Source: an uncultured Pelagibacteraceae bacterium
GTDB lineage: Bacteria; Pseudomonadota; Alphaproteobacteria; Pelagibacterales; Pelagibacteraceae
Assembly (NCBI GenBank): GCA_902590505.1
Contig: CACIWZ010000001.1
Span: forward strand, 62,001 to 126,000
DNA length: 64,000 nucleotides
Reading direction: 5' to 3'
Shown here: positions 14,022 to 24,110 of the stretch, piece by piece
Numbering within the stretch: position 1 is the stretch's first letter
Layout: each line of letters opens with the position of its first letter
Translations under genes and position numbers: made by a program
Notes under the pieces: model-generated
Told to the model about the DNA's origin: nothing
Seen by the model: the letters and a program-made list of their open reading frames with translations, nothing else
Database searches by the model: none

Positions 14022-14809
14022 TCACCCATATTTATAAGTGTACCTCTTTTTTTTGCCCCAAAATATGAAATATAAAAAACTAAAACCCCAAAACAAAAAT
14101 AGATCATTGAGATTATAATTGACTTAAAAATATTCAGGAAATTCACAGTCTCTGTCATTAAAATGCTTCTCATTTCCTCAAAAATATGAACTAACGGAAG
14201 TATTTTTGCGATTATTTGTAAAAACCCAGGGAGTATTTCAATTGGGTAATAAATACATCCTAATGGAGCTAAAAAAAATAAACTAGCCCAAGCAATGTTT
14301 TCAAAAGAAGGTCCATATCTCAGTAATCCAGATGTTACTAGCAAACCTAAGGTAATTCCAAACAAATATAAAGAAATCAATAAAAAAATTAAAGGCAAAC
14401 CAAGTTTAAGAACAGAAACACCGAATAATGGAATTGCAATCAAAACAGCAGGCACTAAACCGATTAAAGTTCTAATAATAGCAGTAATCGTTAGGGCTGC
14501 AATAATTTCTCTTATTTTGATAGGGGCAATAAATAGATTTGTAAAATTTCTGCTCCAAATTTCCTCTAAAAACATCATATTAAAACTTATACTAGCTCTA
14601 AATAAAAAATCATAAAGTATAGCTGCGGTTAAAATTATACCTACAGTATTACTGTAATAGTCAGAACTTAAAGTAAAAAATTTTGATATAAATCCCCATA
14701 AAAAAATTTGCACAGTTGGCCAATAAATTAAATCTAATATCCTCGGAAATGAATTCATTATAAGATATAGATGTCTTAAACCTAAAGCATAAATTTTATT
14801 AAAATTCAT
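14018..14809 (-). CDS. ABC-2 type transporter permease
   Basis: Six hydrophobic segments, ABC-2 fold, overlaps the ATPase gene. Confidence 0.8.
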   Translation of the reverse strand: MNFNKIYALGLRHLYLIMNSFPRILDLIYWPTVQIFLWGFISKFFTLSSDYYSNTVGIILTAAILYDFLFRASISFNMMFLEEIWSRNFTNLFIAPIKIREIIAALTITAIIRTLIGLVPAVLIAIPLFGVSVLKLGLPLIFLLISLYLFGITLGLLVTSGLLRYGPSFENIAWASLFFLAPLGCIYYPIEILPGFLQIIAKILPLVHIFEEMRSILMTETVNFLNIFKSIIISMIYFCFGVLVFYISYFGAKKRGTLINMGE

Positions 14810-15530
14810 CTTTACTCCTTGCTAATTTTAAAAATGTTTCTTCAAGGTTATCTCGCCCATGTTTTTTTATTAGTTCTTCACATGTTCCTTTGTCTATTAT
14901 TTTTCCTTTACGCATCATTATTACGCTATCACATAGTCTTTCCACTTCACTCATATTATGAGACGCTAATAAAATTGTAACTTTATTTTTTATTTTATAT
15001 TCTTGTATATAGCTTCTTATAAAATCACCAATATCAGGATCAAGACTAGCGGTTGGTTCATCTAGAAGTAAAATTTCTGGTTTGTTAATTAAGGATTTAG
15101 CCAACGATACCCTATTTTTTTGACCAGATGATAACTCACCAGTTTTCCTTCCAAAAAAATTTTTTATATCTAAATCTTCCGAAATTTCATTAATTCTTTC
15201 GTCAAGATTAGAAATTCCATACAATCTTCCATATATTTCTAGATTTTGCCTTACAGTTAATTTTTTTGGTAACTCAACATACGGTGATGCAAAATTAAAT
15301 CTTTTTAAAATTTCATCTCTTTTAAAAATATTGATATTTTTATTTTCAATTATTATTTCACCCTTCGTAGGCGAAACAAGACCTAACAACATACCTATTG
15401 TTGTTGTTTTCCCACATCCGTTTGGTCCCAGCAGTCCAATTGTTTTATTTTTCTCGATTTGAAAGCTGATTTTATTAACTGCTAAGTAATCGTTATAAAC
15501 TTTTGAAAGGTTTTTAATTTCTATAAACAT
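14799..15530 (-). CDS. ABC transporter ATP-binding protein
   Basis: Walker A GPNGCGKTT, signature LSSGQKNRVSLAKSL, Walker B ILLLDEPTASLDP. Confidence 0.93.
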   Translation of the reverse strand: MFIEIKNLSKVYNDYLAVNKISFQIEKNKTIGLLGPNGCGKTTTIGMLLGLVSPTKGEIIIENKNINIFKRDEILKRFNFASPYVELPKKLTVRQNLEIYGRLYGISNLDERINEISEDLDIKNFFGRKTGELSSGQKNRVSLAKSLINKPEILLLDEPTASLDPDIGDFIRSYIQEYKIKNKVTILLASHNMSEVERLCDSVIMMRKGKIIDKGTCEELIKKHGRDNLEETFLKLARSKDEF

Positions 15531-16477
15531 TATTTTGAAGCTCGAGATAATCGGTCGTTTATTGCAATACCAGGGCCAAAACTAGGTATTTTTGAAACGT
15601 AAATTTTTTTAAATCCATTTTTTTTAATTTTTCTCATAATTTTATATAAATTAGCTGCTGCTTCTTTCAAGTCACCTTTTTTACTCAAGTTAAAATAATT
15701 TTTACTGCTCTTAAATCTTTTGCCAAAAACAATATATGCATGATTTATGTTTTTTGGTTTTTGCCCAATTATTACTGGTATTCCAGGTGAGTAATGTTTT
15801 TTCATCATTCCTGGAGATCTCAAATTTATTTTTTTTTTTGAAAAATTAGTCTTTAATATATTTTTAATCTCATTTGGGCTTATTATGCCTGGTCTCAAGA
15901 TTTTAGGATGATTGGTCAAATCAACAACTGTAGACTCAATTCCGATCTTTGATCTTCCTCCATCAATTATTATCTTTAACTTTTTTTTAAATTCTTCAAA
16001 TACATTAAATGCATCTATTGGACTTAAACCAGATGAGATATTTGCACTTGGCATAGCTAGTGGAAAACTTAAGAATTTTAATAAGGTTTTTATAACTCTA
16101 TGTTTTGGAAATCTTATTGCAACAGTGTTTAAACTTGCTGTAGCTAAAGATGAAATATTTGAATTTTTATTTTTTTTTAAAACAAAAGTAATTGGCCCAG
16201 GACAAAACCTTTTATATAATTTAAAAAAATTTTTGTTAAAATAAACATCTTTTTTTGCTTTTTCGTAATTGTAATAATGTATTATTAATGGATTTCTTCT
16301 AGGTCTTTTTTTTAAACTGTAAATCTTTTTTATTGCTTTATCTGAATAAGCATTTCCAGCTAAACCATACACAGTTTCTGTTGGCAAACCAACTATATTG
16401 TTTAGTTTGAGAAAATTGACAGTTTTTTTGATTATCTTTTTATTAAATGAATATATATTTGAATAGTTTTTTTTCAT
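15530..16477 (-). CDS. tsaC: Threonylcarbamoyl-AMP synthase (TsaC/Sua5/YrdC)
   Basis: GLPTETVYGLAGNA, KKRPRRNPLIIH, PSANISSGLSP; C-terminal Sua5-like extension. Confidence 0.92.
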   Translation of the reverse strand: MKKNYSNIYSFNKKIIKKTVNFLKLNNIVGLPTETVYGLAGNAYSDKAIKKIYSLKKRPRRNPLIIHYYNYEKAKKDVYFNKNFFKLYKRFCPGPITFVLKKNKNSNISSLATASLNTVAIRFPKHRVIKTLLKFLSFPLAMPSANISSGLSPIDAFNVFEEFKKKLKIIIDGGRSKIGIESTVVDLTNHPKILRPGIISPNEIKNILKTNFSKKKINLRSPGMMKKHYSPGIPVIIGQKPKNINHAYIVFGKRFKSSKNYFNLSKKGDLKEAAANLYKIMRKIKKNGFKKIYVSKIPSFGPGIAINDRLSRASK

Positions 16478-16498
16478 AATGTAATTATTATTTAAATA

Positions 16499-16702
16499 AT
16501 GAAAACTGAAAATATTCCAGCTGATATCAAAAGTAAATCGTTAAAAGAGGCTAGAAACGAGATTAATGAAATACTTATTAAGCTTGAAAGTAAAAATTTA
16601 GATTTAAGCAATGCTGAAAATACATATAAAAGATTAATTCAATTAAACAAACACATAGAAAATCTCTTTAAAATGAAATCTAAAGAAATATCTAAATCTT
16701 AA
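16499..16702 (+). CDS. xseB: Exodeoxyribonuclease VII small subunit
   Basis: 67 aa, length and coiled-coil pattern (EARNEINEILIKLESKNLDLSNAENTYKRLIQLNKHI), directly before ispA/dxs as in other proteobacteria. Confidence 0.75.
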   Translation: MKTENIPADIKSKSLKEARNEINEILIKLESKNLDLSNAENTYKRLIQLNKHIENLFKMKSKEISKS

Positions 16703-16712
16703 AATTTATCAT

Positions 16713-17588
16713 ATGATTGAATTGAAATTAAATAGATATGCAAAGAAAGTAGATAATTTTTTATTAAATTTTTTAAAAAGACAAAGTAAATCTTTATTAG
16801 TAAGCCCAATGAAGTATGGAGCAATTTCTGGAGGTAAGAAAATCAGGTCTACAATAATTTTTGATACTGGGAAAATATTTGGCTTAAGAGAAAAAAAACT
16901 TTTGAATATTTGTGCTGCTGTTGAATGTATTCACTCTTATTCACTTATTCATGATGATCTACCATGCATGGATGATGACGATATTAGAAGAGGCAAACCT
17001 TCAGCACATATTAAATTTGGAGAAGCTACCGCAGTGCTTGCAGGCAATTCCTTGTTAACTCTAGCTTTTGAGATTATTTCTGACAAAAAAAATTTGCTCA
17101 CTCTTAAACAAAAAAATGAAATTATTGCTTTGCTATCTAATTGTGCAGGTCACACAGGTATTGCTGGTGGTCAGGAATTAGATTTGAAATTTGAGAATAA
17201 AAAAAAATCTTTCAATCAAATAATTGACATGCAAAGAAAAAAAACAGGAAAACTGTTCAATTTTTGTCTTCAATCAGCAGCAATAGTTGCGAATAAAAAT
17301 ATAAAAGTGAAATTAGCCTATGGAGAAATAGGAGAGGATATTGGTTTATTATTTCAATTATCTGATGATTTTTTAGATGTAAAAGGTCTAAAAAAATTGG
17401 TGGGTAAACCAATCAAAAAAGATAGAAAAAAGGGCAAGTCTACTTTGATCAGTTTAATGGGTTACGAAAAAACATTAAGGTACGCAAACAATTTGAAAAA
17501 AAAGATATTGCTTAAATTAAAAAAACATGGAAAAGTTGCTAAAGATTTAACTGAAACAATTGAATTTATACAAAGACGAAACTTTTAA
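16713..17588 (+). CDS. ispA: Farnesyl/geranyl diphosphate synthase IspA
   Basis: [33 protein letters not shown]. Confidence 0.93.
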   Translation: MIELKLNRYAKKVDNFLLNFLKRQSKSLLVSPMKYGAISGGKKIRSTIIFDTGKIFGLREKKLLNICAAVECIHSYSLIHDDLPCMDDDDIRRGKPSAHIKFGEATAVLAGNSLLTLAFEIISDKKNLLTLKQKNEIIALLSNCAGHTGIAGGQELDLKFENKKKSFNQIIDMQRKKTGKLFNFCLQSAAIVANKNIKVKLAYGEIGEDIGLLFQLSDDFLDVKGLKKLVGKPIKKDRKKGKSTLISLMGYEKTLRYANNLKKKILLKLKKHGKVAKDLTETIEFIQRRNF

Positions 17589-19507
17589 TGACAAGTTTAA
17601 TTAAACAAATAAATTTTCCATCTGATCTTAGGAAATTTAAAAAAGAAAATTTAAAAAGAATTTCTGATGAATTAAGAGAAGAATTAATTGATGTAGTTTC
17701 TGAAACAGGTGGTCACCTAGGAGCTGGACTAGGAGTAGTGGAGTTGACTGTGGCTTTACATTATGTTTTTGATACTCCTAAAGATAAATTGGTATGGGAT
17801 GTAAGTCATCAATGTTATCCTCATAAAATTATAACAGGCAGAAGAGACAAAATTAAAACTTTAAGAAAGGGTGGAGGATTATCAGGCTTTACAAAACGAA
17901 CAGAGAGTGAATACGATCCATTCGGTGCTGCTCACAGTTCTACTTCTATTTCTTCCACTTTAGGGATTTCAGTGGCAAAAAAATTATCAAATAATAATAA
18001 TAATGTTATAGCCGTAATTGGAGATGGGGCGATGAGTGCTGGAATGGCTTATGAAGCTATGAATAATGCAGGAGCATTAAAATCCAATTTAATTGTAGTA
18101 CTAAACGATAATGATATGTCGATTGCCAGACCAGTTGGAGCTATGAGCAAGTATTTAGCAAATCTATTATCTGGAAAATTATATTTTAGTTTTAGAGAAA
18201 CAATTAAAATGATTATTTCTGCATTTTCGAAAAGATTTAGTCAAAAAGCAGGAAAAGCTGAAGATATTTTGAGAAATATGGTGACTGGTGGAACATTGTT
18301 TAGTGAATTAGGATTTTATTATGTTGGTCCTATTGACGGACATGATGTTGAAAACTTAGTTCAAATATTTGAAAATGTCAAAAACTCTAATCATCAAGGT
18401 CCAGTTCTAATACATGTAAGAACTCAAAAAGGAAAAGGGTATAAACCAGCTGAGCGTTCAGGAGACAAGTACCACGGTGTGTCTAAATTTAATATATCAA
18501 CAGGAGAACAATCAAAATCTAAATCAAATACTCCATCTTATACAAAAGTTTTTGCTGAAACTCTGATTAAACATGCAGAACAAGATACAAAAATTGTTGG
18601 TATTACAGGAGCAATGCCGTCGGGTACTGGTCTAAATTTATTTGAAAAAAGATTTCCAGAAAGAACTTTTGATGTTGGTATAGCTGAGCAACATGCAGTT
18701 ACTTTTGCAGCAGGTTTAGCAACCGAGGGATATAAACCCTACGCTGCTATTTACTCAACCTTTTTACAGAGAGCTTATGATCAAGTGGTTCATGATGTTG
18801 CCTTGCAATCTCTTCCTGTAAGATTTGCGATTGATAGAGCTGGATTAGTTGGAGCAGATGGACCAACACATGCTGGATCTTTTGATATAACTTACTTATC
18901 TACCTTACCAAATTTTGTAGTAATGGCTGCAAGTGATGAGTCGGAACTTGTTAAAATGATTAATACAACAGTTGGTATTAATGATAGACCTTCAGCTTTT
19001 AGATATCCAAGAGGAAATGGAATAGGAGTTCGACTACCTACAACAAAAGAAGTTCTAGAAATTGGAAAAGCAAGAGTTATAAAAGAAGGCAAAAAAGTTT
19101 CCTTGTTAAATTTTGGTACAAGACTTGAGGAATGTAGAAAAGCTGCAGAAAAACTTTATACAAAAGGTATAGATTGTACCATAGTAGATGCTAGATTTGC
19201 AAAACCACTGGATGAGAAATTGATTATGGAGGTTGCAACTAATCACGAGGTATTAATTACGATTGAAGAAGGTTCGATCGGAGGCTTTGGATCTCATGTA
19301 ATGCAATTGTTATCTGATAGAGGTGTCTTTGATACTGGTTTAAAATTTAGATCAATGATACTTCCAGATACCTTTATTGATCAAGATACTCCTGAGAAAA
19401 TGTATGCAATAGCTGGTTTAGATAATTTATCAATTGTTAATAAAGTCGAAGAAACTTTAAATTCAAATATCATATTAGCAAAAAATAAAAATAAATTGTC
19501 TAATTAA
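17588..19507 (+). CDS. dxs: 1-deoxy-D-xylulose-5-phosphate synthase
   Basis: [48 protein letters not shown]. Confidence 0.97.
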   Translation: MTSLIKQINFPSDLRKFKKENLKRISDELREELIDVVSETGGHLGAGLGVVELTVALHYVFDTPKDKLVWDVSHQCYPHKIITGRRDKIKTLRKGGGLSGFTKRTESEYDPFGAAHSSTSISSTLGISVAKKLSNNNNNVIAVIGDGAMSAGMAYEAMNNAGALKSNLIVVLNDNDMSIARPVGAMSKYLANLLSGKLYFSFRETIKMIISAFSKRFSQKAGKAEDILRNMVTGGTLFSELGFYYVGPIDGHDVENLVQIFENVKNSNHQGPVLIHVRTQKGKGYKPAERSGDKYHGVSKFNISTGEQSKSKSNTPSYTKVFAETLIKHAEQDTKIVGITGAMPSGTGLNLFEKRFPERTFDVGIAEQHAVTFAAGLATEGYKPYAAIYSTFLQRAYDQVVHDVALQSLPVRFAIDRAGLVGADGPTHAGSFDITYLSTLPNFVVMAASDESELVKMINTTVGINDRPSAFRYPRGNGIGVRLPTTKEVLEIGKARVIKEGKKVSLLNFGTRLEECRKAAEKLYTKGIDCTIVDARFAKPLDEKLIMEVATNHEVLITIEEGSIGGFGSHVMQLLSDRGVFDTGLKFRSMILPDTFIDQDTPEKMYAIAGLDNLSIVNKVEETLNSNIILAKNKNKLSN

Positions 19508-20586
19508 CTACACTGCGCTCTGTGCATTAAGAAGTGGTCTAATAATACGCAGTTGATCATTGCTTCACCTATTGGGACAGCTCTAATTCCTACGCATGGA
19601 TCATGTCTTCCTTTTACAGAAATTTTAGTATTTTTACCTTTTTTATCAATTGTTTTTCTACTTGTTAGAATAGAAGATGTTGGTTTCACTGCGAATGAGG
19701 CAACAATATTTTGACCTGAAGAAATTCCTCCTAGAATTCCTCCTGCTTGATTAGATCTAAATTTTACTTTACCGGAGCCTTTACTCATTTCATCTGAGTT
19801 TTCTTCTCCACTTAAAAAAGCTGCATTCATTCCTGCTCCAATGTTTACACCTTTAACTGCATTAATACTCATTAAAGCTGCTGCAATATCAGTATCTAAT
19901 TTTGAATAAATAGGAGCCCCCAATCCTACAGGTACCCCAGTTGCTCGTAATTCTATAATAGCCCCACATGATGATCCTGCTTTCCTTACAGCTAAAAGAT
20001 ATTTTTCCCAAAGTTTTACAGAATTTTTATCAGGACAGAAAAAAGGATTTTTTCTAATTTCACTATCTTTCCAATTTGATTTGTCACAAGACATCAACCC
20101 AAGTTGAGTGACTGCTCCAATAACATTGAATTTTGAGCCAATTATCTTTTTTAAAACAACTTTAGCAACAGCTCCAGCTGCCACCCTACAAGCTGTTTCT
20201 CTGGCAGATTGTCTGCCACCTCCTCTATAATCTCTGATCCCATATTTTTTAAAGTAAGTATAGTCTGCATGGCCTGGTCTAAATTTATTTTTTATTGTTT
20301 CATAGTCTCTAGATCTCTTGTCTTCATTATGAATAATAATTGAAATAGGCGTGCCAGTTGTTCTTCCTTCAAAAACTCCAGATAAAATTATAGCTTTATC
20401 AGATTCTTTTCTCTGTGTTGTAAACTTTGATTGACCAGGTCTTCTTCTATCCATATCCTTTTGAATATCACTTTCTGAAAGCGGTATATTAGGCGGACAT
20501 CCATCTATTACACAACCAATAGCGGGTCCATGAGATTCTCCCCATGTAGTAAACCTAAAAATTTTACCAAAAGTATTAAAAGACAT
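19504..20586 (-). CDS. aroC: Chorismate synthase
   Basis: [55 protein letters not shown]. Confidence 0.98.
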   Translation of the reverse strand: MSFNTFGKIFRFTTWGESHGPAIGCVIDGCPPNIPLSESDIQKDMDRRRPGQSKFTTQRKESDKAIILSGVFEGRTTGTPISIIIHNEDKRSRDYETIKNKFRPGHADYTYFKKYGIRDYRGGGRQSARETACRVAAGAVAKVVLKKIIGSKFNVIGAVTQLGLMSCDKSNWKDSEIRKNPFFCPDKNSVKLWEKYLLAVRKAGSSCGAIIELRATGVPVGLGAPIYSKLDTDIAAALMSINAVKGVNIGAGMNAAFLSGEENSDEMSKGSGKVKFRSNQAGGILGGISSGQNIVASFAVKPTSSILTSRKTIDKKGKNTKISVKGRHDPCVGIRAVPIGEAMINCVLLDHFLMHRAQCS

Positions 20587-20620
20587 AGATATTTAATGTA
20601 TAGATTATTTTAGAGAAATT

Positions 20621-21253
20621 ATGAATCAAAAAAATGGCAAAAATTCACTGGGCATAGATATTTGCTTCGAAGATTTAGACAATCCAATAGAATTGTTCAA
20701 AAAGTGGTTTTCTAAAGCAGAGGAAAGTGAAATTAATGACCCAAATGCAGTTGCAGTGGCAACTTCTAATAAAAATAATCAGCCTAATGTAAGGATGGTT
20801 TTGCTTAAAGGATTAAGTAATAAAGGATTTGTTTTTTACACAAATTTTAATAGTAAAAAAGGTAATGAACTAAAAGAAAACCAAAAAGCCTCAATGTGTT
20901 TTCATTGGAAGAGTTTAAGACGTCAAGTTAGAGCTATTGGTATAGTTGAAGAAGTTTCAGCCAAAGAAGCAGATGATTATTTCAATTCAAGACCATATAA
21001 AAATAGGATTGGTGCATGGGCATCATCACAATCAAAAAAATTAGATAAACGAGAAACATTTTTAAAAAATATTAAAGCATATGAAAAAAAATATCCTAAT
21101 GAAAAAAATGTTCCAAGACCTCCTCATTGGTCTGGATGGAGATTATTACCAAATGAAATTGAGTTTTGGTTAGATGGCGAAGGTAGAATTCACGAGAGAT
21201 TAAACTATAGAAAAAATAATGGTAAATGGGAAAAAGAACTTCTTTACCCTTAA
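20621..21253 (+). CDS. pdxH: Pyridoxamine 5'-phosphate oxidase
   Basis: NVRMVLLKG, FYTNFNSKKGNEL, WSGWRLLPNEIEFWLDGEGRIHERLNYR. Confidence 0.96.
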   Translation: MNQKNGKNSLGIDICFEDLDNPIELFKKWFSKAEESEINDPNAVAVATSNKNNQPNVRMVLLKGLSNKGFVFYTNFNSKKGNELKENQKASMCFHWKSLRRQVRAIGIVEEVSAKEADDYFNSRPYKNRIGAWASSQSKKLDKRETFLKNIKAYEKKYPNEKNVPRPPHWSGWRLLPNEIEFWLDGEGRIHERLNYRKNNGKWEKELLYP

Positions 21254-22263
21254 AAAGACCTGTTAAGACTGAAGCTAGTTAAATTTTGTAAAATCCTTTT
21301 ATCTTCTGTATCTGGAAAAATAGCCAATGCATCAAATGAAACATTTACAAAATATTCTGCTTTTTTAAAAGTTGCTTCAACAGCTTTATATTTATTAATT
21401 AATGCAAGTGTCTCACTAAAGTCTTCCTCAGTTCTATTTTTTTTTTTCATGATTTCATTTAAAAATTTTTTTTCTTCTTCATTTCCTTTTTGAAAAACTG
21501 TAATTAGGGGCAGTGTTACTTTTCCCTCAAAAAAATCTTTACCAACTTCTTTACCGAAAAGTTTTTCCTTTGCATAATAATCAAGAGCGTCGTCAGCAAT
21601 TTGAAATGCTAAACCTAAATTTCTTCCATAAGACTCTAGAGCCTTTTTTTCTTTCTGATTACTACCAGACAAACAAGCCCCTGTTTTAGTCGCAGCTGAA
21701 AAAAGAGATGCAGTTTTTAAATTAATAATATCTATATATGTTTCTTCAAGCAAATCAGCTTCCCCTTTATGTTGAAGTTGCAATACCTCCCCTTGGGCAA
21801 TCTTTGCTGACGTAGATGATAATAATTTTAAAATTTCTAAATCACCATCTTCAACCATCATCTCAAAACATCTGCTTAATAAATAGTCACCAACTAAAAT
21901 TGATGATTGATTACCCCAAATCGAATTTGTTGTCTTTTTACCTCTTCTCAACTCACTTTCGTCTATAACATCATCATGTAATAAAGTTGCCGAGTGTATA
22001 AGTTCAACACAAGCAGCTAAATTAATATCTCTTTTATTTTCATTATAACCAGTAAGCTTTGCAGACTCTAAAGTTAATAAAGCCCTCAATCTTTTTCCAC
22101 CCGAGCTTAAATGGTGATTACTCATTTTTTCAATCAGATTTACATCACTTTTTAACTTTTGTTGAATTAGAGCTTCTACATTATCTAGCTTATTGCTCAG
22201 AAGGTTTTTTAGTTCCAAGTAAGCAGAATTTGCTGATTTTTTTAGCGGTATAACTGATCCCAT
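21250..22263 (-). CDS. ispB: Polyprenyl (octaprenyl/decaprenyl) diphosphate synthase
   Basis: GGKRLRALL, LLHDDVIDESELRRGKKTTN, FQIADDALDY. Confidence 0.92.
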   Translation of the reverse strand: MGSVIPLKKSANSAYLELKNLLSNKLDNVEALIQQKLKSDVNLIEKMSNHHLSSGGKRLRALLTLESAKLTGYNENKRDINLAACVELIHSATLLHDDVIDESELRRGKKTTNSIWGNQSSILVGDYLLSRCFEMMVEDGDLEILKLLSSTSAKIAQGEVLQLQHKGEADLLEETYIDIINLKTASLFSAATKTGACLSGSNQKEKKALESYGRNLGLAFQIADDALDYYAKEKLFGKEVGKDFFEGKVTLPLITVFQKGNEEEKKFLNEIMKKKNRTEEDFSETLALINKYKAVEATFKKAEYFVNVSFDALAIFPDTEDKRILQNLTSFSLNRSF

Positions 22264-22409
22264 GAATGATATTTATATTTGTTTTTATGTAATAATAAAT
22301 TTTTAAATGGTAACGTGGTGACGCACCTATAATTCAACTGTAAGTAGCGCAATTATTAATTAAAATTTAAATTATTACTGTTATAAGAATAATAAACCAT
22401 CGTAAAAAT

Positions 22410-23222
22410 ATGTTTTCATTTTTTAAAAAAAAAAAGATAGTACCACACGTGAGGCTCACTGGAATAATCGGTTCGGCTGGTAAATTTAAACAAGGAATGG
22501 AATTAGCTAACCAAAGAGATATTTTGAAAAAAGCTTTTTCAGTTAAAAAAATCACTCACGTAGCTATATCAATTAACTCCCCTGGTGGTTCACCAGTTCA
22601 ATCACATTTAATCTATAGCTATATAAGACAATTAGCTGAAAAAAATAAAGTAAAGGTTATTATTTTTGCAGAGGATGTAGCAGCTTCTGGAGGATATTTT
22701 ATTGCTTGCGCTGGAGATGAAATTTACGCGAATTCCAGCTCGATTATTGGTTCAATAGGAGTAATTTCAGCTTCATTCGGCTTCAAAGATTTAATTCAAA
22801 AAATTGGAGTGGAAAGAAGGGTTTATACAGCAGGAAAAAATAAAAGCACTTTAGATCCTTTTAAAGAGGAAAAAGAAGAAGATATAAAAAGATTAAAAAC
22901 TATTCAATTAGAACTCCATGAGGATTTTATTAAAATTGTACAGAAGAGCAGAGGAACAAAACTTAAAGATCCTGAAAAAAATAATATTTTCACGGGAGAG
23001 TTTTGGACTGGTAAAGCATCTCTTAAGCTAGGGTTAATTGATGGAATTGGTAATGCTGATCAAGTTTTAAAAGATAAATTTGGAGATAAAGTAATAATTA
23101 AAACTTTTGAAAAACCAAAAGGATTTATTGCACGAAGACTATCCTCTTCTTTTCAAGATCCTGTTGAAAAACTTGCAAATATAATAGAGGAAAAATCGAT
23201 GTGGCAAAGATTTGGTTTATAA
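22410..23222 (+). CDS. S49 family serine peptidase (SppA/SohB-like)
   Basis: INSPGGSP, AASGGYFIACAGDEIYANSSSIIGSIGVI. Confidence 0.92.
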   Translation: MFSFFKKKKIVPHVRLTGIIGSAGKFKQGMELANQRDILKKAFSVKKITHVAISINSPGGSPVQSHLIYSYIRQLAEKNKVKVIIFAEDVAASGGYFIACAGDEIYANSSSIIGSIGVISASFGFKDLIQKIGVERRVYTAGKNKSTLDPFKEEKEEDIKRLKTIQLELHEDFIKIVQKSRGTKLKDPEKNNIFTGEFWTGKASLKLGLIDGIGNADQVLKDKFGDKVIIKTFEKPKGFIARRLSSSFQDPVEKLANIIEEKSMWQRFGL

Positions 23223-24107
23223 ATGCCGGCTAAAAAAAAAGTCAAAAAAAAAACTAATATTCTTTCATTTCAAGACATCATTATGAGTCTTCAAAAGTTT
23301 TGGGGAAAAAATGGATGTATAATTTTACAACCTTATGATTTAGAGGTTGGTGCCGGAACTTTTCACCCTGCCACTACATTAAGATCTCTAGGTCCTCAAC
23401 CATGGAAAGCCGCTTATGTACAACCATCAAGAAGGCCAACAGACGGAAGGTACGGTGAAAATCCTAATCGCCTGCAACATTATTATCAGTATCAGGTGAT
23501 AATAAAACCATCTCCCAAAAATATTAAGCATACATATTTAAAAAGTTTAGCAGCAATTGGAATTAATATAAAAAATCACGACATCCGTTTTGTTGAGGAC
23601 GACTGGGAAAGCCCAACTCTCGGTGCATCAGGATTAGGATGGGAAGTTTGGTGCGATGGAATGGAAATAACCCAGTTCACTTATTTTCAGCAAATGACAG
23701 GGCTTGAATGTAAGCCCGTTCCAGTTGAAATAACTTACGGATTAGAGAGACTTTGTATGTTTGTCCAGGGCAAGAACAATGTATTTGATCTTGATTGGAA
23801 TAGTGAAGGAGTAAAATACAAAGAGGTTTTTCATCAAGCTGAAAAAGAATTTTCAGCTTATAATTTTGAATTTGCAAACACGGAAAGTCTTTTAAAAAAT
23901 TTTGAAAATACTGAAAATGAATGTAAATCTTTACTTGAAAAAAAACTTTCTCTTCCGGCATATGATCAGTGTTTAAAAGCAAGTCATATTTTCAATTTAT
24001 TGGATGCTCGTGGTGTTATTGGTGTTGCAGAGAGAACTGGTTACATAACTAGAATTAGAGATCTCGCAAAAGGGTGCGGAGCACTGTGGTTAAGCTCACA
24101 AAGTTAA
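23223..24107 (+). CDS. glyQ: Glycyl-tRNA synthetase alpha subunit
   Basis: [64 protein letters not shown]. Confidence 0.98.
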   Translation: MPAKKKVKKKTNILSFQDIIMSLQKFWGKNGCIILQPYDLEVGAGTFHPATTLRSLGPQPWKAAYVQPSRRPTDGRYGENPNRLQHYYQYQVIIKPSPKNIKHTYLKSLAAIGINIKNHDIRFVEDDWESPTLGASGLGWEVWCDGMEITQFTYFQQMTGLECKPVPVEITYGLERLCMFVQGKNNVFDLDWNSEGVKYKEVFHQAEKEFSAYNFEFANTESLLKNFENTENECKSLLEKKLSLPAYDQCLKASHIFNLLDARGVIGVAERTGYITRIRDLAKGCGALWLSSQS

Positions 24108-24110
24108 ATT

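Noticed and set aside
14295-14615. 106-aa plus-strand ORF within the ABC-2 permease
   Set aside because: Antisense shadow ORF in an AT-rich membrane protein gene.
23677-23982. 101-aa minus-strand ORF in glyQ
   Set aside because: Antisense to conserved GlyQ.
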